A DNA stretch of 64,000 bases from an uncultured Collinsella sp. (GCA_958352845.1 CATWQC010000002.1:77059-141058); one strand, 5' to 3'. Shown: positions 1 through 8,870, counted from the first letter of the stretch. Translations and numbers: made by a program. The notes: generated by a model not told the origin, from the letters alone.

Positions 1-1
1 C

Positions 2-976
2 GGCACCAACCTCACCGAGGACACCGTGACCAAGCAGATCATGAGCATGCGCACGTCCTACGGCTACACCAAGGACAAGGACTGGGCGCAGTATCTGGTC
101 GACAACGACCTCACGCCCAAGAAGTACCGCAAGCAACTCATCGACTCCTACACGCAGCAGATTCTGCTTCAGCAGGCACAGAAGGAGAACGGCGTGACGG
201 TGTCGGATGAGGAGGTCGAGAAGGCTTGGAAGGACGCGTGCAAGAGCGCGGGCGGTGCCAAGGCCTTTAAGAAGACCCTCAAGACCTACGGCTATACCGA
301 GGACACCTACAAGGATTCGCTCAAGGAGAGTCTGGCGCAGCAGAAACTCAAGGATGCGGTAGCGCCCACAAGCAAGCCCAAGGACAGCGAGATCGTCGAT
401 TACATCAACGAGAACCTGTCTAACTACAACGATGCTCGCCGCTCGTCGAACATCCTGATCAAGGCTGATTCCGATGCTTCCGACGAGGACAAGGCTGCCG
501 CCAAGGCCAAGGCGCAGGAGTGCCTGGACAAGATCAACTCCGGTGAGCTGAGCTTTGAGGACGCCGTTGAGCAGTACTCCGAGGACACCGGTTCCAAGGA
601 GAAGAAGGGCGATGTGGGCTGGGATAAGCTCACCACCTTCGTCGACAGCTACCAGGCGGCGCTCGAGGGGCTCAACAAGGGCGATGTGAGCGACGTCGTC
701 GAGTCGACCTATGGCTACCACATCATCAAGTGCACCGACTACTTCCATGTCGATAATCAGGTCGATGACATCAACCAGGTGCCCAAGGCCATCAAGAAGT
801 ATGTCTCCAACGTGGTGAAGACGCAGGCGGCCAGCACCGCGTACAGCGAGTGGCTGGAGCAGTACAAGAAGGACGCCGACATTACCGTCAACCCCATGCC
901 CAAGGACGTACCCTATAACGTGAGCCTGAAGGGCGTCACCAAGAGCTCGACCGACGATTCGTCGACGACTGAGTAA
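2..976 (+). CDS. PrsA/SurA-like parvulin peptidyl-prolyl isomerase, 5' end cut by window edge
   Basis: The reading frame is open from base 2, so the true start and any signal peptide lie outside the window; the GTG at 26 is internal. The visible part has a helical SurA_N-like chaperone region, then a parvulin domain at about residues 135-240 of the part after base 26 (RRSSNILIK, LSFEDAVEQYSED, GDVGW, YGYHIIK). Parvulins isomerise X-Pro bonds; exported relatives (PrsA, SurA, PpiD) help secreted proteins fold at the membrane or wall. The C-terminus is a Ser/Thr/Asp-rich tail. The yqeY-like gene follows after about 55 bases. Extracytoplasmic location is inferred from family, since the N-terminus is not visible. 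Confidence 0.9.
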   Translation, partial: GTNLTEDTVTKQIMSMRTSYGYTKDKDWAQYLVDNDLTPKKYRKQLIDSYTQQILLQQAQKENGVTVSDEEVEKAWKDACKSAGGAKAFKKTLKTYGYTEDTYKDSLKESLAQQKLKDAVAPTSKPKDSEIVDYINENLSNYNDARRSSNILIKADSDASDEDKAAAKAKAQECLDKINSGELSFEDAVEQYSEDTGSKEKKGDVGWDKLTTFVDSYQAALEGLNKGDVSDVVESTYGYHIIKCTDYFHVDNQVDDINQVPKAIKKYVSNVVKTQAASTAYSEWLEQYKKDADITVNPMPKDVPYNVSLKGVTKSSTDDSSTTE

Positions 977-1030
977 TCATGGGGCGGTGCTCGCGCGAGT
1001 GCCGCCCACGCAATTAGAGAGGATTTGCAG

Positions 1031-1474
1031 ATGACCAACGAAGAGCTGCAGAAGGAAATGATCGCCGCCATGAAGGCCAAGGACAAGGTCCGCCTGTCCA
1101 TCATTCGCCAGGTTAAGGCCGAGGTGAAGAATATCGAGGTCAACGAGCGCCGCGATGTGACCGAGGAAGACGTCAACAGCATGATCAAGCGTCTGATCAA
1201 GCAGACGAGCGAGACGCTGGAGATGTCCATCAAGGCCGGCACCGACCAAGAGCGTACCGACAACCTGACCGAGCAGGTCAAGATTCTGGAGAGCCTGCTG
1301 CCCGCGCAGGTTTCGGGCGAGGAGCTCGAGGCCCTGATCGAGCAGGTTATCGCCGAGCTGGGCGCCACGTCCAAGAAGCAGATGGGCCAGGTTATGGGTG
1401 CACTCGGCAAGGCCACCGGTGGCAACTTCGATAAGCCTGCGGCTGCCAAGATTGTTGGCGCAAAGCTTGCGTAA
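1031..1474 (+). CDS. GatB/YqeY domain protein
   Basis: A 147-residue protein matching the stand-alone YqeY family in full: it opens TNEELQKEMIAAMKAKD and contains MIKRLIKQTSETLEMSIKAG and, near the C-terminus, KKQMGQVMGALGK. The domain is related to the tail of the GatB amidotransferase subunit and is thought to bind tRNA, but the cellular role of YqeY is not established. The ATG at 1031 is chosen because GAGAGGA (1017-1023) lies 7 bases upstream; an in-frame TTG at 1025 is too close to it. A GTTACGCGG hairpin follows at once. Confidence 0.9.
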   Translation: MTNEELQKEMIAAMKAKDKVRLSIIRQVKAEVKNIEVNERRDVTEEDVNSMIKRLIKQTSETLEMSIKAGTDQERTDNLTEQVKILESLLPAQVSGEELEALIEQVIAELGATSKKQMGQVMGALGKATGGNFDKPAAAKIVGAKLA

Positions 1475-1477
1475 TTT

Positions 1478-1505
1478 GTTACGCGGTTTTACCAAACCGC
1501 GTAAC
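1478..1505 (+). terminator. Hairpin after the YqeY gene, no T-tract
   Basis: Perfect 12-bp inverted repeat GTTACGCGGTTT / AAACCGCGTAAC with a 4-base loop, starting 4 bases after the stop codon. No T-run follows, so it is either a weak terminator or an mRNA 3'-end stabiliser. Confidence 0.5.
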
Positions 1506-1553
1506 GGCTCGACGCTGCAAACCCGTACACACGGCAATCTGACGTTCAATTTC

Positions 1554-1583
1554 AAGGGCGCGACCATAAGGTCTGCGCCCTTT
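1554..1583 (+). terminator. Probable intrinsic terminator
   Basis: AAGGGCGC-GACC pairs with GGTC-T-GCGCCCTT around an ATAA loop, with one bulged T, and the following strand is T-rich (TTTCATTTC). It probably ends the foldase-YqeY transcript. The remaining bases up to 1834 hold one GGGGACAG palindrome and no gene. Confidence 0.55.
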
Positions 1584-1661
1584 CATTTCACGTCACCTTG
1601 CTCGCGTGTACGGGTTTTCGCTGACTTATGCTCAACAAGGGCGGTTGTATTATTTTCGGCG

Positions 1662-1728
1662 CTCATTGGGGACAGACTTAAATGAGTGCCTAATGAGCGG
1701 GTACTCATTTAAGCCTGTCCCCAATGAG
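1662..1728. repeat. GGGGACAG-family palindrome
   Basis: Arms CTCATTGGGGACAG...TTAAATGAGT (1662-1687) and the complementary 1703-1728 match over 26 bp with one mismatch. The motif CATTGGGGACAG / CTGTCCCCAATG recurs at 43.8, 47.4 and 56.0 kb. It sits between the YqeY gene and the amino acid transporter operon. Confidence 0.75.
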
Positions 1729-1834
1729 TGGGTTAAAGGTTGCGGGTTCTTTACGGGAATGTAGTGTGGGCTGCGGAAACGCGGTTCTTTCCGTACAATA
1801 GTTCAACTCGTGTAAACGCAGGGAAGGGACATTC

Positions 1835-2566
1835 ATGGCAGACATGATCGAGATCAAGCATCTCAACAAGTACTTTGGCGACCTGCATGTGCTCAAAGAT
1901 ATCAATCTCACCGTCAAGCGCGGCGAGAAGCTCGTAATGATCGGGCCTTCCGGCTCGGGTAAGTCGACGCTCATCCGTTGCGTCGATTATCTGGAGGAAC
2001 CCACGTCGGGCGAGGTCGTCATCGACGGTACGCCGCTCACCAAGAAGAATCACCTGGAGATGGCTCGCAAGTACAGCTCCATGGTGTTTCAGCAGTTCAA
2101 CCTGTATCCCAACATGACGGTGCTGGGCAACCTGACGCTCGCGCCCATCAAACTGCAAAAGAAGAGCAAGGAGGAGGCGACCGAGATCGCCATTGCCGCG
2201 CTCAAGCGTGTTGGCATGGCGCATAAGGCCGGCGAGTATCCGCAGAATCTCTCGGGTGGTCAGCAACAGCGCATCGCCATCGCCCGTGCCCTGTGCACCA
2301 AGCAGCCTATCATCCTGTTTGACGAGCCGACCTCGGCACTCGACCCCGAGATGGTCCAGGAAGTCCTGGACGTTATGATTGAGCTCGCGCAGGAGGACAT
2401 CACCATGATCTGCGTGACGCACGAGATGGGCTTTGCGCGCCAGGTGGCCGACCGTGTCATCTTTATGGAGGACGGCCGCATCCTGGAGGAGGGCACGCCC
2501 GAGCACTTCTTCGATAACCCCGAGAACCCGCGTTGCCGCGAGTTCCTGTCCAAGATTCTGCACTAG
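1835..2566 (+). CDS. Polar amino acid ABC transporter, ATP-binding protein
   Basis: 243 residues, the usual length for GlnQ/ArtP-type ATPases. Walker A GPSGSGKST lies near residue 38, the signature LSGGQQQRIAIARAL near 140 and Walker B ILFDEPTSALDPE near 160, followed by the switch His in CVTHEMGFARQVAD. It hydrolyses ATP at the inner face of the membrane to drive the two permeases encoded just downstream (3476-4864). The start ATG has GGAAGGG at 1822-1828. First gene of a four-gene importer operon; the substrate (Gln, Glu, Asp, Arg or similar) cannot be fixed from the ATPase. Confidence 0.95.
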   Translation: MADMIEIKHLNKYFGDLHVLKDINLTVKRGEKLVMIGPSGSGKSTLIRCVDYLEEPTSGEVVIDGTPLTKKNHLEMARKYSSMVFQQFNLYPNMTVLGNLTLAPIKLQKKSKEEATEIAIAALKRVGMAHKAGEYPQNLSGGQQQRIAIARALCTKQPIILFDEPTSALDPEMVQEVLDVMIELAQEDITMICVTHEMGFARQVADRVIFMEDGRILEEGTPEHFFDNPENPRCREFLSKILH

Positions 2567-2574
2567 GCGCGGTG

Positions 2575-3450
2575 ATGGACATGACGGATATGACGAGGGC
2601 GGCCGTGTCGCGCCGTCACTTTTTGCAGCTGGCGGGCGCCGGTATGCTTGCGCTGACGGGGACCGCGCTTGCCGGTTGCGGCAACTCCACCAGCGGCGAG
2701 GGCTCCGACAAGGGGTCTAAGCTTGCGGCCATTAAGTCGCGTGGCCATCTGAATGCCGGCGTTAAGAAGGACGTTCCCGGTTACGGCTATTACGACACCG
2801 CCAAGGGCCGCTTTGAGGGCATGGAAGTCGATTTGTGCTACCAGATCGCCGCTGCCGTCTTTGGCGTGAGCTACAAGGATGCCCGTGCCCAGGAGCTTGT
2901 CGAGTTTACCGACGTAACGCCCAAGACGCGCGGCCCGCTGATCGATAACGGCCAGCTCGATGTGGTCGCGGCGACCTACACCATAACCGACGAGCGCAAG
3001 AAGAGCTGGGATTTCTCGACGCCGTACCGTACCGACTACGTGGGACTCATGGTCAAGAAGCGTTCGGGCTTTACCTCGATTGAGGACCTGGACGGCAAGG
3101 TCATTGGCGTGAGCCAGGGTGCTACCACGCAGGGCCTGATCGAGCAGATGATCAAGGACAACGGCTTTAGCTGCGAGCCCGAGTTTAGGGCCTTTAGCGG
3201 CTACCCCATCATCAAGAGTTCGCTCGATGCCGGCAATATCGACGTCTTTGCCATGGACCGCTCCACGCTGGCCGGTTACATGAACGAGACCGTTGAGCTG
3301 CTGCAGCCCGAGGTCAAGTTTGGTGAGCAGGGCTACGGCGTGGCGACCAAGAAGGGCTGCGACCTTTCGGCCGTGGTCGATCAGGTGATTTGCGATCGCC
3401 TGGCCGACGGCTGGCTCGACCAAGAGGTCAAGACCTGGGGTCTTGTATAG
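2575..3450 (+). CDS. Amino acid ABC transporter substrate-binding lipoprotein
   Basis: A family-3 extracellular solute-binding protein of about 291 residues. The N-terminus carries a twin-arginine-like motif SRRHFLQLAGAG and then a lipobox, LAGC, so the precursor is probably exported (perhaps by Tat), lipidated on Cys and anchored to the outer membrane face. The binding domain shows typical family-3 landmarks: RGHLNAGVKKDVPG, KGRFEGMEVDLC, TYTITDERKKSWDFSTPY and LDGKVIGVSQGATTQ. The ATG at 2575 begins 9 bases after the ATPase stop codon; in-frame ATGs at 2581 and 2590 are alternatives. Tat-type export of an amino acid binding protein is noteworthy but needs testing. Confidence 0.93.
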   Translation: MDMTDMTRAAVSRRHFLQLAGAGMLALTGTALAGCGNSTSGEGSDKGSKLAAIKSRGHLNAGVKKDVPGYGYYDTAKGRFEGMEVDLCYQIAAAVFGVSYKDARAQELVEFTDVTPKTRGPLIDNGQLDVVAATYTITDERKKSWDFSTPYRTDYVGLMVKKRSGFTSIEDLDGKVIGVSQGATTQGLIEQMIKDNGFSCEPEFRAFSGYPIIKSSLDAGNIDVFAMDRSTLAGYMNETVELLQPEVKFGEQGYGVATKKGCDLSAVVDQVICDRLADGWLDQEVKTWGLV

Positions 3451-3475
3451 GCGCATCGTCCAAGGAAGGAATCAA

Positions 3476-4222
3476 ATGCTCGAAGGATTATTTGACGCCG
3501 ACCGTTGGTCGACGACATTCCAAAACATGGGGCCCTTCTGGGAGGGCTTTGGCGTGACGCTGCAGGTGGTCGTTGCCGGCCTGCTGCTGTCGCTGGTGCT
3601 GGGCACGCTGCTGGGCGTGTTCTCTACCACTCGCTCGCGCGTGCTGCGCGCCATAAGCCGCGTGTACGTGGAGTTTTACCAGAACACCCCGTTGCCCGTA
3701 CAGGTGCTCTTTATGTACATGGCCGGTCCGCAGTTTTTGCAGGCCATAACCGGTGCCGATCAGCCGGTGCGTATCGCGCCGTTCGTGCTGGGCTTCTTGG
3801 GCGTGGGCCTGTATCACGCGGCCTACATTTCGGAGGTCATCCGCACTGGTATCGAGGCGGTTCCGCGCGGTCAGATGGAGGCGGCCCAGAGCCAGGGCTT
3901 TACCCGTGCGCAGGCCTACTGGTACATCGTGCTGCCCCAGACGTTCAAGATCATTCTGCCGCCGCTGTGTAACCAGGCGCTCAACCTGGTCAAGAACACG
4001 TCGGTGCTGGCGCTTGTGGCCGGCGGCGACCTTATGTACCGTTCCGACAACTTTGTGAGCCTGTACGGTTACCTGCAGGGATACATCGTCTGCTGCCTTA
4101 TGTACTTCATCATCTGCTTTCCGCTCGCCATGCTGGTGCAGTGGCTCGAGCGCCGCTCCAAGGAGCGTCCGCGCGGCGTGAGCCTGGCCGAGCTGGGGCT
4201 CGACAACGTAGAGGAGGCCTAG
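3476..4222 (+). CDS. Amino acid ABC transporter permease (first)
   Basis: 248-residue His/Glu/Gln/Arg-type permease with about five membrane segments and the EAA-loop sequence GQMEAAQSQGFTRAQAYWYIVLPQ around residues 135-160, which docks on the ATPase. Early FWEGFGVTLQV and FYQNTPLPVQ are family landmarks. The ATG at 3476 follows AAGGAAGGA (3462-3470). It ends with a charged cytoplasmic tail, and the second permease starts 3 bases later, so the pair probably form a heterodimeric channel. Confidence 0.94.
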   Translation: MLEGLFDADRWSTTFQNMGPFWEGFGVTLQVVVAGLLLSLVLGTLLGVFSTTRSRVLRAISRVYVEFYQNTPLPVQVLFMYMAGPQFLQAITGADQPVRIAPFVLGFLGVGLYHAAYISEVIRTGIEAVPRGQMEAAQSQGFTRAQAYWYIVLPQTFKIILPPLCNQALNLVKNTSVLALVAGGDLMYRSDNFVSLYGYLQGYIVCCLMYFIICFPLAMLVQWLERRSKERPRGVSLAELGLDNVEEA

Positions 4223-4225
4223 CGC

Positions 4226-4864
4226 ATGGAAATCTTCAACGCGACCAACCTGCTCTACATTTGGGGCGGCTTTGTTAAGACGATCGAGATCTCGGCGCTG
4301 TCAATCTTTTTCTCGCTCATCTTTGGCACGGTGCTGGCGCTTGTTAAAAGCTATGCGCCCCGCTCGTTCCGTATTTTGGTGAGTGCCTATATTGAGCTGT
4401 TCCGTTGCACGCCGAACCTGCTGTGGATCCTGTTTATCTACTTTACGGTACAGGGTTTGGACATCGTGATTTCGACCATCGCCTTTACGCTGTTTACCAG
4501 CGCCGTTATGGCCGAGATTGTGCGCGGCGGCCTCAACTCGATTCCGCGCGGCCAGTTTGAGGCAGCGCAGAGCCAGGGCTTCGGCTTCTTTGCCACCATG
4601 CGCTACATCATTCTGCCGCAGACGTTTAAGACGATCATTCCGGCGCTGTTTAGCCAGTGCACGACCGTCATTAAGGACAGCTCGTATCTTTCGGGCATTA
4701 ACGTGGCCGAGCTCATGTACACGGCAAACGTCGTGATGGCGCATGCGATCGACTTGTCGCAGGTGCTTATGCTCTATGGCCTGGTGTTTGCGATGTACTT
4801 TGTGCTCAACTTTGGTATCTCGCTGCTGGTGAGGGCATATCAGAGGCGAATGGTGGCAGCGTAG
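4226..4864 (+). CDS. Amino acid ABC transporter permease (second)
   Basis: 212 residues, somewhat shorter than its partner but with the same architecture: TM-rich, FRCTPNLLWILFIY in the first half and the ATPase-docking loop RGQFEAAQSQGFGFFATMRYI in the second. It starts 3 bases after the first permease and completes the importer. The stop codon is followed one base later by a perfect 15-bp-arm palindrome (4866-4896) that separates this gene from the kinase-like gene. Confidence 0.94.
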   Translation: MEIFNATNLLYIWGGFVKTIEISALSIFFSLIFGTVLALVKSYAPRSFRILVSAYIELFRCTPNLLWILFIYFTVQGLDIVISTIAFTLFTSAVMAEIVRGGLNSIPRGQFEAAQSQGFGFFATMRYIILPQTFKTIIPALFSQCTTVIKDSSYLSGINVAELMYTANVVMAHAIDLSQVLMLYGLVFAMYFVLNFGISLLVRAYQRRMVAA

Positions 4865-4865
4865 A

Positions 4866-4896
4866 ATGTGACAAAGGGACAGTCCCTTTGTCACAT
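4866..4896. repeat. Perfect palindrome with GGGACAG core
   Basis: ATGTGACAAAGGGAC and GTCCCTTTGTCACAT are perfect complements around one central A. It belongs with the other GGGACAG hairpins of the window. With almost no loop it could form a cruciform or a tight mRNA hairpin between the permease and the kinase-like gene. Confidence 0.75.
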
Positions 4897-4912
4897 AGAG
4901 AAAGGAATCGCG

Positions 4913-5536
4913 ATGAGCGATCTGGAGAACAAGAAGAGTCCTGTGGTCATTACCATCGCGCGCGACTTTGGTGCCGAGGGCCACGAGATTGGCCGTATCC
5001 TTGCCGATGAGCTGGGGATTCCGCTGTACGATAACGAGCTGCTGGTGCGTGCGTCGCTGCGCGCGGGCGAGTCGCTCGACAAGATGGCCGCCTACGACGA
5101 GCGTCTGGCCGTGGAGAACATGGCGTTTCTGCCCGACCGCTACGATGCGCGTTCGTACTCGGACAAGTTGTTCCAAAAGATGAGCCAGGTGATTTTGGAT
5201 CTGGGCGAGACCGAGAGCTGCATTATCGAAGGCCGTCTGTCCGATTATCTGCTGCGCAACAACCCCAACCACATCGCCGTGCTGGTGACTGCGCCATTTG
5301 AGGACCGCGTCGAGATCGTGCGCAAGAAGCGTGGCCTTAACAAAAAGAAGGGCGCCAAGCTGGTCAAGCAGCAGCAGAAGGCGCGCGAGGCGTTCTATAA
5401 GCGCTACAGTGCCGGAAAGTGGAAGATGACGAGCGGCAAGGACATCGTCGTCAACCGCGCCAAGCTGGGCCGCGAAGGCTGCAAGGACGTCATCGCCGCG
5501 GCCTACCGCTACAAAGTAGCGCAGTTCGAAGGCTAA
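4913..5536 (+). CDS. Cytidylate kinase-like family protein
   Basis: 207 residues of the cytidylate-kinase-like P-loop family: TIARDFGAEGHEIGRILADELGI at the N-terminus stands where a P-loop is expected, followed by YDNELL, CIIEGRLSDYLL and the basic lid-like stretch RKKRGLNKKKGAK. The glycine loop lacks the classic GKS/T ending, as is usual in this subgroup, so true CMP kinase activity is uncertain. The ATG at 4913 is preceded by GAAAGGA. It lies downstream of the importer and may share its transcript through the intervening palindrome. It ends at a two-way terminator. Confidence 0.85.
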   Translation: MSDLENKKSPVVITIARDFGAEGHEIGRILADELGIPLYDNELLVRASLRAGESLDKMAAYDERLAVENMAFLPDRYDARSYSDKLFQKMSQVILDLGETESCIIEGRLSDYLLRNNPNHIAVLVTAPFEDRVEIVRKKRGLNKKKGAKLVKQQQKAREAFYKRYSAGKWKMTSGKDIVVNRAKLGREGCKDVIAAAYRYKVAQFEG

Positions 5537-5542
5537 CCGACC

Positions 5543-5590
5543 AAAAACCACCACAAAGGGGACAGACACCTTTGTGGTGGTTTTTGTTTT
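5543..5590. terminator. Bidirectional terminator of the GGGGACAG family
   Basis: AAAAACCACCACAAAGG (5543-5559) pairs with CCTTTGTGGTGGTTTTT (5569-5585), followed by TGTTTT on the plus strand and preceded by a run of A that gives a T-run on the minus strand. It lies between converging genes and can end both. The same ACCACCACAAAGG arm recurs at 8992 and 11364. Confidence 0.85.
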
Positions 5591-6992
5591 AGGCCGAGGG
5601 GAAGGCCTTGGTGAGACCGGCGCGCGTCTGCGTGTCGGTCTTTTGGTAGATAGAGCTCAGGTGGCGCTGTACCATGCGCATCGAGATACCGAGCTCCTCG
5701 GCGATCTGCTTGAGCGGGCGTTCATCCTGGGTCACGGCTATGAGCACGTCGACTTCGCGCGGGGTGAGAGCGTGGTTGGCGATGAAGGCCTGGCGTTGCT
5801 CTTCGATGCTCGGCGCAGCGAGTGCTTTCTCGGCTTGTTGCTGGTGTTCGCGCTCCTGCTCGGTTTGGGGCAGGCGGAACAGGCCCGCGGCTACAAACGC
5901 CACACTCGCCGCCACAAGCAGCATGAGCGCGCCGATCATGATGAGGGCGACATTGCCCGAGGTCACAAGTGCCAGCGAGATGCCCGACGTAGTGAACGCA
6001 CACACGTTGTTGGCTGCGCGGCCCATGCCAGCCCACAGTGCGGGCGTGTGCATGCGCGGCGCCAGCTGCGTAAACGTGGCGGTAAAGAACGTGACAAAAA
6101 AGCCCGAACTCAGATAAAAGACGATGAGGCCCAAGTTGGGGTCGGCGCCGGCCTCCACGGCCAAGATCGAGATGGTGGAAAGTACCGTGACGCCGAGCAT
6201 GATGAGACCCATGTAGCGACGCTCGGCAAGATCAAAGACGATACCGGCGACGAGACCGCTCGCTGCCAAAAAGAGGCGCGGCCAGGTCTGCACGGCGATG
6301 GTGCCGTGGGCGTTGGAGAACGTGACCACGTTATCGAGAGTAGAGAACAGGCAGGCGAGAATCATGACGAGCACGATGCTCCAACATGCCTGCTTGGCGA
6401 GGGCGTGCGATGGCTCAACAAAGGGATTGATACGGGAGTTCGGGCTCTCGGCGGTCTCTTGAGGAACAGCGCCGAGGGCAGAGATGATGATTGTTGCGGC
6501 GCCCAGGACGATGAGCTCTGCGATGCCGCCGCAATCGAGCAGGTTGATGGCGAACTGCATCAGGATGCCCGCGGCATAGGCTGCTCCTGCGTCAGTGGCG
6601 AGTTTGGGGTCATCCTGGAATATCAACGAAAAGGCGTGGTGAGTGGCGGCGCCCAACAGGCCGAGTCCAAAGAACGCCACGCACCCCAGAATCTCGAGGG
6701 CAAGCGGGCCCGTGGGGGACTGGATCTGGGTCAATCCCAGGATGGCGATGGGAACAGCGGCGTTGGCGGCTGCCAATGAGTGGCCTTTGCGCTGTGCGAG
6801 CCCGAGCAGCGGCGCATATCCGATAAAGCCGATCACGCTGGCGCCAAGGATAAGGCCCTGTGCGAGCACAACGCGCTCGGCGCCGGCGAGTAGCCCGATA
6901 TTGATATCGAAGCGAAACTCGGCAGCAAGGAAGGCGAAGGTAAACAGTGCGAGTGCCAGAAGCGCGTTGATTTTAGGCTTACTCAGGTTCAA
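5589..6992 (-). CDS. MFS-like membrane protein with C-terminal LuxR-type HTH
   Basis: The first ~390 residues form about twelve hydrophobic segments resembling a major facilitator permease; the last ~65 carry a GerE/LuxR DNA-binding domain (NHALTPREVDVL, QIAEELGISMRMVQRHLSSIYQK). Such membrane-domain LuxR regulators are frequent in Eggerthella and Collinsella and are thought to sense a ligand in or near the membrane. The start chosen is TTG at 6992 (NLSKPKINALL), which has GAAGGA 5 bases upstream; the frame stays open to 7130 but that part is Pro/Arg-rich and lacks a good ribosome site. 467 residues. It is divergent from the surface protein at 7210, a plausible target. Confidence 0.85.
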   Translation of the reverse strand: MNLSKPKINALLALALFTFAFLAAEFRFDINIGLLAGAERVVLAQGLILGASVIGFIGYAPLLGLAQRKGHSLAAANAAVPIAILGLTQIQSPTGPLALEILGCVAFFGLGLLGAATHHAFSLIFQDDPKLATDAGAAYAAGILMQFAINLLDCGGIAELIVLGAATIIISALGAVPQETAESPNSRINPFVEPSHALAKQACWSIVLVMILACLFSTLDNVVTFSNAHGTIAVQTWPRLFLAASGLVAGIVFDLAERRYMGLIMLGVTVLSTISILAVEAGADPNLGLIVFYLSSGFFVTFFTATFTQLAPRMHTPALWAGMGRAANNVCAFTTSGISLALVTSGNVALIMIGALMLLVAASVAFVAAGLFRLPQTEQEREHQQQAEKALAAPSIEEQRQAFIANHALTPREVDVLIAVTQDERPLKQIAEELGISMRMVQRHLSSIYQKTDTQTRAGLTKAFPSA

Positions 6993-7063
6993 GAACGGTC
7001 CTTCGGGTGGACGAATAATCGTGTCCTCGATTGTAGGCCATGACGGTAGGGGGTGGGCCTTTC

Positions 7064-7072
7064 GGGGGGGGG
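7064..7072. repeat. Run of nine G in a divergent promoter region
   Basis: A G9 tract, followed after one C by G4, lies 72 bases upstream of the regulator start and 138 bases upstream of the surface protein start. Such runs are prone to slippage. Confidence 0.8.
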
Positions 7073-7209
7073 CGGGGCGCGCTTGGCAATAGCGTGCTCG
7101 TTGCCTTTTGCGCTGGCAGGTGCGCCACATGAGAATTTGTGCCCCGGGATCCGGATATCTTCCCGTAACATGGTGTTATAGAAGCACCCCTTACGACAAG
7201 GAGGCTCAC

Positions 7210-8847
7210 ATGCGAACGCAAATCCATGACAACCCAATCGACCACGGCCACTCGTGCACGCTCTCCCACGGAACATGGCGCCGCGTGGGTGCAAAACTCG
7301 CCTGCGCGGGGGCCTGCGCGCTCGTGGCCGGCCAGCTGCTGCTGCCGAGCGTGGCGCTCGCCGCCGACTGGGTCAACGTCGGCGGCACGCAGTACGACGC
7401 GGGCACCGCCGCCGGCGACGAGGCGGGAACCTGGTCCTGGGACGGCGCCGACGACATGAAGCTCAACGGCTACGACGGCGGCTCCATCGGCGCCAAGGGC
7501 AACCTCACCATCGACGTTACAGGCATCAACACCGTAACGGCCGATGCCAGGCAGAGCGCCATCGAGGTCAAGGACGGCAATCTCGCCATCACGGGGGAGG
7601 GGACCCTCAACGCGACGGCTCAGGATAATGTGCTTACTGCGTCGGGCGATGGTGTCACGAATGGAGACATCACTATAAGTGGATCCAGTGTTAACGTGAT
7701 ATCTACGGGTAGCTTTTATTGCTCAAACGGTATTCGCGCGAAATCGGGCAACGTGAAAATCGACAAGGGCGCCGACGTTAAAATAGAGGCAAAGAAGGCG
7801 GATGGGCTACACCGGCCGCCGCAAAGCGTCTATGGCATCTTTGCCGATGGGAAGCCGGGCGGTCGCGTTGCTCGGGAAAGCGGTCAGGAAGAACCGGATT
7901 ATGTCTCCGTGCACGGGGGCGACGTCACGATCGATGGCGCCAAGGTTGCAATTAAGACGGCGGACGGCCCGTATTATTCTGCAGGCATCCATACGCTTGG
8001 CATCAACAAGAACACGTTCTTGCAGATCGTCAACGGAGCTGATGTCGAGATACTTGCCGGCGATGCGGTGTTGTCTTCGAGGGGCATTGACGCGCAGGCG
8101 GAGGGCGGTTCGACGTGGATGCTTGTCCAAAAATCGAACCTCACAGTGCGTACTGGCAGAAATGTGAGCGAACCCAACCCTGGGCCTCGTCGAGAGGACT
8201 ACGGAATCATCGCCGCAGGATATGACGATCTGGAAAGGCCCCAGATTAGGATTTTCAAATCGAATGTTGAGGCGTCGGGCCTGACAGCGGGGATCTATGT
8301 TGTCAACCGAAAGACCACGGGCGGGGGACCGTCTATGAATCCCGCACTCGATATCATGTACGGGTCGGTGATTACGACTCCCGCCGGCGGCACCGTGCGA
8401 GAAACTGCCGGAAACGGACTTGACTACGACACCGCCGGAAACGGACTCGTCATCGGCACCGCCGGGTCGTCCACTATCCAGGATATTAAGACCTCCAACG
8501 AGGTCGCCCGCAACGTGGTGATCAGCTACGGGGATGCGGCCGAGCCCGAACCCACGCCGCAGCCCGATCCCGCGCCCGAGCCCACGCCGCAGCCTGAGCC
8601 CACCCCGGCTCCTGCGCCGCAGCCAGGCGGTGGAAGTGAGACGGGCACGCCGTCCGTGACGCCGACTCAGGCGAGTTCCACGGCTGCTGCCTCCAAGCCG
8701 GCCGCGAAGGCAGTTGCGGCTCAGAAGTCCGTGGGCACTCTGGCCGCCACGGGCGATAGCGCCGCGACGGCGGCAGCGGCCCTCGGAATTGCCGGTGCGT
8801 CCGTCATCGGCGCCGGCTTCGTTGCGTCCAAGCGCCGCAACCGCTAG
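7210..8847 (+). CDS. Cell-surface protein: beta-helix-like carbohydrate-binding domain and LAATGD sorting tail
   Basis: 545 residues. A long N-terminal leader contains the block GTWRRVGAKLACAGACAL followed by GQLLLPSVALA, a likely signal peptidase site near residue 50. The mature part opens with TWSWDGADDMKLNGYDGG and a series of repeating IDVTGINTV / LAITGEGTLNAT / ITISGSSVNV strands typical of the Cthe_2159-type carbohydrate-binding, right-handed beta-helix proteins. A Pro-rich spacer (PEPTPQPDPAPEP) and the tail LAATGD, a hydrophobic segment and KRRNR follow, consistent with sortase anchoring by a variant LPxTG. The ATG at 7210 has AAGGAGG 5 bases upstream. Adhesin-like role is an inference. 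Confidence 0.85.
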   Translation: MRTQIHDNPIDHGHSCTLSHGTWRRVGAKLACAGACALVAGQLLLPSVALAADWVNVGGTQYDAGTAAGDEAGTWSWDGADDMKLNGYDGGSIGAKGNLTIDVTGINTVTADARQSAIEVKDGNLAITGEGTLNATAQDNVLTASGDGVTNGDITISGSSVNVISTGSFYCSNGIRAKSGNVKIDKGADVKIEAKKADGLHRPPQSVYGIFADGKPGGRVARESGQEEPDYVSVHGGDVTIDGAKVAIKTADGPYYSAGIHTLGINKNTFLQIVNGADVEILAGDAVLSSRGIDAQAEGGSTWMLVQKSNLTVRTGRNVSEPNPGPRREDYGIIAAGYDDLERPQIRIFKSNVEASGLTAGIYVVNRKTTGGGPSMNPALDIMYGSVITTPAGGTVRETAGNGLDYDTAGNGLVIGTAGSSTIQDIKTSNEVARNVVISYGDAAEPEPTPQPDPAPEPTPQPEPTPAPAPQPGGGSETGTPSVTPTQASSTAAASKPAAKAVAAQKSVGTLAATGDSAATAAAALGIAGASVIGAGFVASKRRNR

Positions 8848-8870
8848 TGCAAGCTTTCATAGCCATTTTC

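Noticed and set aside
5574..6779. 401-codon open frame on the plus strand
   Set aside because: Antisense to the MFS-LuxR gene, whose helices and HTH motif are clear.
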